Positions 9,084 to 14,145 of a stretch of 14,145 nucleotides of DNA are shown here, piece after piece. The stretch's first letter is position 1. Each line of letters begins with the position of its first letter. Under the pieces are notes generated by a model, which ran no database searches, was not told the DNA's origin, and saw only the letters and a list, made by a program, of their open reading frames with translations. The DNA is from Irineochytrium annulatum (taxonomy: Eukaryota > Chytridiomycota > Chytridiomycetes > Chytridiales > Chytridiaceae), in the NCBI GenBank assembly GCA_027600665.1, contig JADGJL010000765.1:1-14145 (forward strand). Direction: 5' to 3'. The position numbers were made by a program, and so were the translations under genes.

Positions 9084-9871
9084 ATGGCCAAGACAAAGCA
9101 GACGACGGCCGCGCTGGCGGAGACGACGACACGACGGAGCATCTTCAGCCGTGAGTCGCCTACCTTCCCTCCCGACGATGATCCTAACCGCTTCCATCCC
9201 CAGGCCCCGCTGACCTGTTCTTCGTCTTCTTCTTCCTCCTTCATATCCCGGTCGGTGCCTCACCTTCCCGTCTTTCGTTACTGACCCCTTCATTTTGCGA
9301 TCAGACGACGCTCCTGATCGGCCTCCAGAACTTCATTCCCGCCGAGCACGTCCCGCCCGCGCTGCGTGATGCGCTCGTGAGCTGGGCTGACCAGAGCGGT
9401 GACCCTTGGTTGACGAGGATCAAATATGTAGGGAGACCGCGTGAATCGATTCACTATCCTCTTTTAAACTATGACGCAGGAGGAGCCTCTCCCGGCCTGG
9501 TGGCTCGGCATCATCGCGGGCGAGGTCGCGTATCAGCTCCCTTGGTTCTTCTGGTACATCTACATGGCCGTAATCGGTAAACGTTCAACGCTTTTTCATT
9601 GCCACGTTTTCTCCCAACTGAGACTTGTCGAAAAACAGATTCGCCCAACATCCGCATACCATCCATCATCTACGCTTCTCACGTCATGACCACCATGGTC
9701 CCCATCCTGACCGAGGTCGTGTACGGCTACCCGGACCTGCCCGACGCGCAGAGGACGATGATCCTCGGCGCTTACGTGCCGTACTTTATCGTTCCGGGTC
9801 TCTTGCTGTTGAGGATGACGGTCTTCTGGAGGTCTACGGACAAGGTGAAGGCGAAGGCGAAGAAGGAATGA
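9084..9871 (+). CDS. TMEM97/sigma-2 receptor-like EXPERA-domain membrane protein
   Basis: Five exons: 9084-9150, 9204-9250, 9305-9427, 9480-9576, 9639-9871. They give 567 nt and 188 residues, close to the 176 of human TMEM97. All introns are 52-62 bp GT-AG with matching phase. The ATG sits in a good context (TCGCCATGG). Family landmarks are HIPTTLLIGLQ (36-46), GDPW (70-73), EEPLPAWW (80-87), GEVAYQLPWFFW (93-104), IPSIIYASHVMTTMVPIL in the third helix region, and YVPYFIVPGLLLLRM in the last helix. Four membrane segments are expected. The C-terminus KAKKE fits a KxKxx ER-retrieval signal, in line with an ER location. TMEM97/EBP/TM6SF2 relatives act in sterol handling (family knowledge); the exact role here is inferred. 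The equivalent of human Asp29 is Gly44. Confidence 0.9.
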
Positions 9872-10227
9872 GCGTGCATTGGGTGGAATCGCCCCCGTTT
9901 GCCCTTTTGCAGCTGTGTTTTCTCGTTCCAGCTGTGTGTTCATGAGATCTTGGTCAAAGTGGGAATACCTACGTGGTTGTTGGAATGAGGTTTGGACATA
10001 AGCGTCTAGGCGAAAGGGAGTGATCGTTTAGTGGACGTTTTATCGTTTCTGTGGTGTTTTTAGGAAATATTTGAGGTGCTTTAAATATGCGGTATCATTT
10101 CACGGTTTCGTGAACGTGACCACGGTGGTGGACACTCTGGACCCCAAAGACCATCATGTCCAGCCATGCGATAGAGATCTACCGGCAATCCCAATGTCGA
10201 CGACGGTGACGCGTCAGAATCTCTCTT
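9872..10227. other. Intergenic region between TMEM97-like and permease genes
   Basis: This 356-bp stretch holds the 3' UTR of the TMEM97-like gene and the promoter and 5' UTR of the permease gene, both on the plus strand. A TTTAAATAT word at 10080-10088 is TATA-like and lies about 140 bp upstream of the permease ATG. I see no additional gene, repeat or structured RNA. Confidence 0.35.
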
Positions 10228-12881
10228 ATGGAGCCCACGGTCGCAACGTTGAAGGGTGCGTCCCTGTCCGCCACGGGGTTCGCGTCGTCCCCTCCCCTTG
10301 CAAGCAGCAACGGGGACCTGAGGGTCGACGGCGCCGACGCGGGCCTCAGATCGGCCGTTGGAGGGACGCAGTCGAACGTGTCGCACTTGTCGCGCGTCTC
10401 GGTCGCGATGGTCGCGAAGGTCGTCGGGGCCGAGTTCGAGGAAAGGGACGACGCGTTTTACGAGGAGGCGAGCCTGAAGGGCGTGCCTCTGCGGCCTTGG
10501 CATCAATGGGGTCTGCAATACGTTTTTTTTTGAAAACCAAAGTGCTTTTTATCCTTTTTGATCATGGGTCTAATTGTTGAATTCCTTGTTAAAAAGGGCT
10601 TCTTGTCGCAATGATGTTTTCGAGTAACTCCCAGTTCTGGTGCGATTTTATCTCGTCGTTCTCCTTGTGATTTACTGTCTCACTTTGTCTGGTCACAGGA
10701 ACTTCGGTCTCATGAACGGGTGGGGGTCACTGATGGTGTCGACGATCATCTCGAACGTCTACTTCTGCGCGCTCACCGCCGTCTTTACCGAGCTCATGAC
10801 CATGCTGCCGTTCGCAGGTATTCAACCAAAAAAAAAGAAAAAAAGGGATACGTCAGAGCCTCACACTACAAAACGCAGGCGGGATGGCCTCGTTTAGTCG
10901 CGCTGCATTTGGACCTTTTGTTGGCTACGCTGTGGGGAATGCGGAGCTGTGGGAGTACGCCGTGTTCATAGGTAGGAAGATTCGCCCAATGTCGTCAGTA
11001 TTTTCTTTTATTAAAAAAACACCTTGCAGCCTACGGGACTGTCGTGATCGGGCAATGGTACATTCCGCTTCACTCTTTATCGTCTTTGACTTGACACACA
11101 GGGTAACTGCGACAGCTGGCACGTCAAGTAGCCTAGAGCCCTTGTGGTGGGGCATACAGATGCTGGTGGCGTTTTCGATGCAGCTGCTCGGGACCGTACA
11201 CTACGTGACGCTGCTTCTAGGTCTAGCGGCTGTCTCTGGGCTGGTTAGTGTGCCCCAGACAATTCCTGAGAGTTTGCAGCTAACGAGGAATCAGTCAGTG
11301 CTTGGAACAAATCTCGCCCTTGTGTCTGGGTTCGACGTTAGGTGGGCGCTGCTGGGATTCACGAACACGACCGGGAGTTTCGAAAACATCAGCATGGGCT
11401 CCGAGGCCCTAGAAGCTGCGTTCCCTCTCGGAGCAATGGGTACCAACTCTCTCTGTTTTTTCTTACGTTTCTCAACTTAATTGGGGCATACGAAGGTGTT
11501 CTTAGCTCCCTGCCGACCGCTATATTTTGGTTCATCGGGATCGAATTCCTGCCCCTGATGGCAGAGGAATCTTTGGACTTTGTCAAGGACGCTCCAAAGG
11601 TGGTCGCTGCGACAGTCATTCCCGTGTCGATCCTTGCGTGGATGGTCCTCATAATTCAGCCGGCTGTTAGGTACGTCCAAGGCTCTTATTTATGTGCCCC
11701 TGATGTCCCACACTTCCATCAGCCCGGGCGCAGAAGCTCTCTCGTGGGCGATCAGTCCGTCTGCAGAGCTGCTTACGACCGCTTTCGGTGGGAATTCGAC
11801 TGCACAGGTGTATACAGCAACCTCGTTTGCTACATTCATCATTCCGGTAGAGTGATACAAGTGAAATTTTTTATTTAAAAAGACCAATATGTGTTAGGGA
11901 TACGCTGCAATCTTGACGCTTATCTACGCATTCACCCGCCAAACCTTCTCCGTAAGGCTGTCCCCCTCCTGAGGAAAAAATCACCGCTAAACCGTTTTTT
12001 TTTTTTTGTTTTTTCGCTCAAAGCTCGCAAAGGCCGGCTACATGCCCACCTTTATGACAAAAACCCGCCTACCCTTCACAAGTGCGCGGGTCCCGTGGGT
12101 GATCATGATGATCTGCATCGTCATCGTCTACCTCATCGCCATCGTCGCCTGGTACGAGCCCGGGAGCGAGATCTCGGTCGCGCTCGGCAACGCCGGGATC
12201 ATCTACACGACCATCAGTTACATCGTCACGTCCCTCGCCTATATAAAGCTGAGCTACAGTTGCCCGGATGTGAAGAGGCCGTTCAAGATTCCATACGGGT
12301 TGGGCCCGTACGCCGCTGGATGTAAGCGCCTTCTTCCCAAGCTTCATGTGCAAAATCCAAAACCGGGGCCAACGTATATCTTCCCGATGACCCTTTTTCT
12401 TTTTTTGGCAGACGTCGCGTTGGTTTCTTCGGCATCCCTGGCGTATATGGCGTCTGAGGAGTCGTATCAGCTAGCCTGTGTGATCTGCGCCGTCAAGATC
12501 ACGCTGTCATTTATCGAGATGTGGATCTTCCACCGTAAGCACTTAGTGCTCTCACCTGAAGGTAAAAATTCTTTCACACGATTTTTTTTTTTTCAATTTG
12601 CGCGCCGGTGAAGCATGTATCTGACGCAATATGTTCATCCCCGTCGCTTGCGTGTGGCCAACGTAGAGCAATTCATACAAGCTCACGTGAGCAAGACCGC
12701 GCCGCTTACTGACCTCCCAAACGTCAGCCTGGACGCGGTGGAGCATATGAGCCAAAGTCGCAAGTCCCTCGGGCGTGGTTGCTACGGGCCGACACCTCGT
12801 TCTGCGTTGGAGGAGAAGAAGGACGAGGATCAGAAGGAGAGCTTGATCAGCGTGAGATCCGTTGGTAGGAACTGTTCTTAG
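10228..12881 (+). CDS. Amino acid/ethanolamine-type permease, APC superfamily (12 exons, 639 aa)
   Basis: Exons: 10228-10510, 10597-10639, 10699-10817, 10879-10971, 11030-11057, 11102-11439, 11496-11670, 11723-11846, 11898-11951, 12024-12321, 12412-12561, 12667-12881. They total 1,920 nt, with consistent phase throughout. The protein has a hydrophilic N-terminus of about 90 residues, then a multi-helix transporter (about 12 membrane segments expected) and a hydrophilic tail of about 70 residues. Landmarks are WNFGLMNGWGSL (109-120), the APC motif AGGMASFSRAAFGPFVGY (148-165), LPTAIFWFIGIEFLPL then AEES (307-327), YAFTRQTFSLAKAGYMPTF and LSPEEQF near the end. These resemble ethanolamine permeases and related amino acid permeases, which import small amines or amino acids across the plasma membrane. 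The substrate cannot be read from sequence. Exon 5 is only 28 nt and intron 5 only 44 bp. Intron 1 and intron 11 boundaries are the least certain; both were chosen by phase and alignment to the family pattern. Confidence 0.88.
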
Positions 12882-13342
12882 ACGCGCGGGCGACGCGTAT
12901 CGCATAGCCTCTACGGTGCAGGCTTCTTCTGCTTTGTTAATCAATGTAGAAGTTTCTCGGTTCATTCGATGGCGACGGTTGATGGTTTTACTTCCTTATT
13001 AAGATGCCCTCGAACATATACGAAAGAAATAAATTGATTGCCTTCATAAAATGAAGTAAAGGTGGGGATGCAGGCGCATCTTCTGCAGTTACAGCTTTCA
13101 TTTATATTGAACACTATTGAGGCACATACAGAGGTCACATACACCAACATATCCCACATACGAACACAAGTAAGAGATGTACTAGAAAAAAGAAAAAAAA
13201 AAAAAGGAAGGACAGGCATCTACAATAGACAAGAGTTTTGGAATAAAGACATAATATGTAGATTCTAGAAAAGGGGGTACATGGCGACAACAAATGGCAT
13301 ACGGCGGAACACGCGTCATCCTTAGAGAACTCAATACAAGCG
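12882..13342. other. Convergent intergenic region with low-complexity A tract
   Basis: This region lies between the 3' ends of the permease (plus) and the Mpv17-like gene (minus). It holds an A-rich tract at about 13183-13207 and AATAAA words on the plus strand at 13028-13033 and 13242-13247. The first, 147 nt after the permease stop, could be its polyadenylation signal. The poly-A tract read on the other strand is a T-rich 3' region for the Mpv17-like gene. No gene is called here. Confidence 0.4.
13028..13033 (+). promoter_or_regulatory. Candidate polyadenylation signal of the permease gene
   Basis: AATAAA occurs 147 nt downstream of the permease TAG stop in an A/T-rich stretch. The hexamer is common by chance in such sequence, and fungal genes often lack a strict signal. 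Confidence 0.25.
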
Positions 13343-14101
13343 TTATGCCGACTTCCCCTTCCCTCCAGCCTTCCCCGCACCGCCCAGAGCCTTCTTCCGT
13401 TGTGCAGCCAGCTTGGTCGCGATGTTGATGTACAGCCTTATGACGATGGGGTTTAGGTCAAAACATGATGCTTTGATAAGGTACTCGAAATAGAACTCAC
13501 CCGATCGTGAAAGCCACCAAGTTGAAGAAGGGAAGCCAGAGCGCGGGAGGCAGGAACTGGAAAACCGACGCGCACCCGTGTCAACGTTCAAGAAAAAGAA
13601 AGAAAAACACAAGGGCATGCGAGAAAAATGACACTCACGTTGAAAGCGATCGTCTGTACGGTCGGGAAGACGACCCACGTGGTCTTCATGACGGCCATAA
13701 ACCTGCTCCGGACGGACTTGATGCTTTCAGAGATGTTCTGGCCGGCAATGAGAGCCATCGTGAAGAGGTAGACTTGATAAAACGACGAAAAGTTTAAGTC
13801 AATTTCATATCCACACTGCCATCAACCAACTCACCCGAGTTCAATATCGGGCTCACGACCAAGTTCGTCGCGAGCAACTTGGCGATGGCCCAGCCGGTCC
13901 CCGTCTTGCCCTTGAACACCTTCTCGAGCTGGGCATACAGGTGATGCCCCAAGGGCCCCGAGATGAACAGGCCGTAGGCCGACATCTTGACCCACTTCCC
14001 GTCGACCTTGCCGGTCGTCACCAGGGACGCGATCAGCTCCGACAGGCCGTTCAGGGTCGCGGCCGTCAGGGACTTGGTGAGGATCGGCTTGGTCTGGAGG
14101 C
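13343..14101 (-). CDS. Mpv17/PMP22-family membrane protein, N-terminus beyond the window
   Basis: Four exons are visible: 14101-13835, 13772-13639, 13556-13501, 13436-13343. They encode about 183 residues and end in TAA. Introns of 62, 82 and 64 bp have GTGAGT donors and matching phases. Family landmarks in order are LQTKPILTKSLTAATLNGLSE (start of the domain), KMSAYGLFISGPLGHHLYAQL (the YGxxxxGPxxHxxYxxL signature, with Leu in place of the usual Trp), a VYLFTMALIAGQ helix, the pattern around MKTTWVVFPTVQTIAFNFLP, and ALWLPFFNLVAF. The tail is Lys/Gly-rich (KKALGGAGKAGGKGKSA). Members are four-helix proteins of the inner mitochondrial or peroxisomal membrane, possibly channels or stress-related (family knowledge). 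The visible part starts after an acceptor AACCCAG; probably only some 10-20 N-terminal residues are missing. Confidence 0.88.
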
Positions 14102-14145
14102 CTGGGTTGAGGTGGTGAGGGTGAGGGGGAGGGGGGGGGGGGGGG
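14102..14145 (-). other. 3' end of an intron of the Mpv17-like gene, cut by a G15 run
   Basis: On the minus strand this reads as a long C/T-rich tract ending CTCAACCCAG, a typical polypyrimidine tract, branch-like site and acceptor in front of the first visible exon. On the plus strand the last 15 bases are all G (14131-14145). The donor and first exon are not in the window. Confidence 0.55.

Noticed and set aside
10081..10518. 145-codon minus-strand ORF opposite the permease first exon
   Set aside because: It is antisense to an exon that joins well to the permease, and it has an Arg/Pro-rich composition typical of shadows of GC-rich coding sequence.
12615..12666. ATG at 12615 as the start of a separate small gene
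   Set aside because: The acceptor AACGTAG at 12660-12666 joins the rest of this frame to the permease in phase, giving the family-typical LSPEEQF. The ATG portion is therefore better explained as intron.

Overview
The window looks like a piece of an intron-dense nuclear genome from a fungus, possibly an early-diverging one; this is an inference from gene content and intron style, and I cannot name a species. Genes are interrupted by many short GT-AG introns (44-105 bp in the models below). These have GTGAGT/GTAAGT-like donors, CTAAC/CTGAC-like branch points and pyrimidine-rich acceptors. The coding sequence is GC-rich. Nothing bacterial (operons, Shine-Dalgarno sites, CRISPR) is seen. The gene models were built by hand, joining exons where splice sites and reading phase agree.

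Layout from left to right. (1) 1-767: a possible N-terminus of a gene leaving the left edge (minus), an imperfect tandem repeat of about 118 bp rich in GCTTCGC, and a small two-exon gene for a very acidic protein of unknown function (minus). (2) 1321-8299, minus: what appears to be one very large gene of 8 exons and 2,178 codons. It encodes a dynamin-like P-loop GTPase domain, helical regions, Sel1-like repeats, TPR-like repeats, an SH3-like domain and a long unrecognised C-terminal region. A naive ORF view splits it into five to seven pieces. The key join is a 57-bp phase-0 intron at 4498-4554. (3) 8300-9083: a divergent intergenic region. (4) 9084-9871, plus: a five-exon gene for a TMEM97/sigma-2-receptor-like EXPERA-family membrane protein. 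(5) 10228-12881, plus: a 12-exon gene for a 639-residue amino acid/ethanolamine-type permease of the APC superfamily. (6) 13343-14101, minus: four exons of a Mpv17/PMP22-family membrane protein. Its first exon lies beyond the right edge, which ends in a run of 15 G.

The membrane-protein genes at 9.1-14.1 kb are ordinary eukaryotic genes, and nothing in the sequence links them to one pathway. The most unusual item is the giant GTPase-Sel1-TPR-SH3 gene. A nucleotide-binding switch followed by repeat and adaptor modules recalls, in general design only, signalling NTPases that carry sensor repeats. I know of no described family with this exact order, but I could not search for one.
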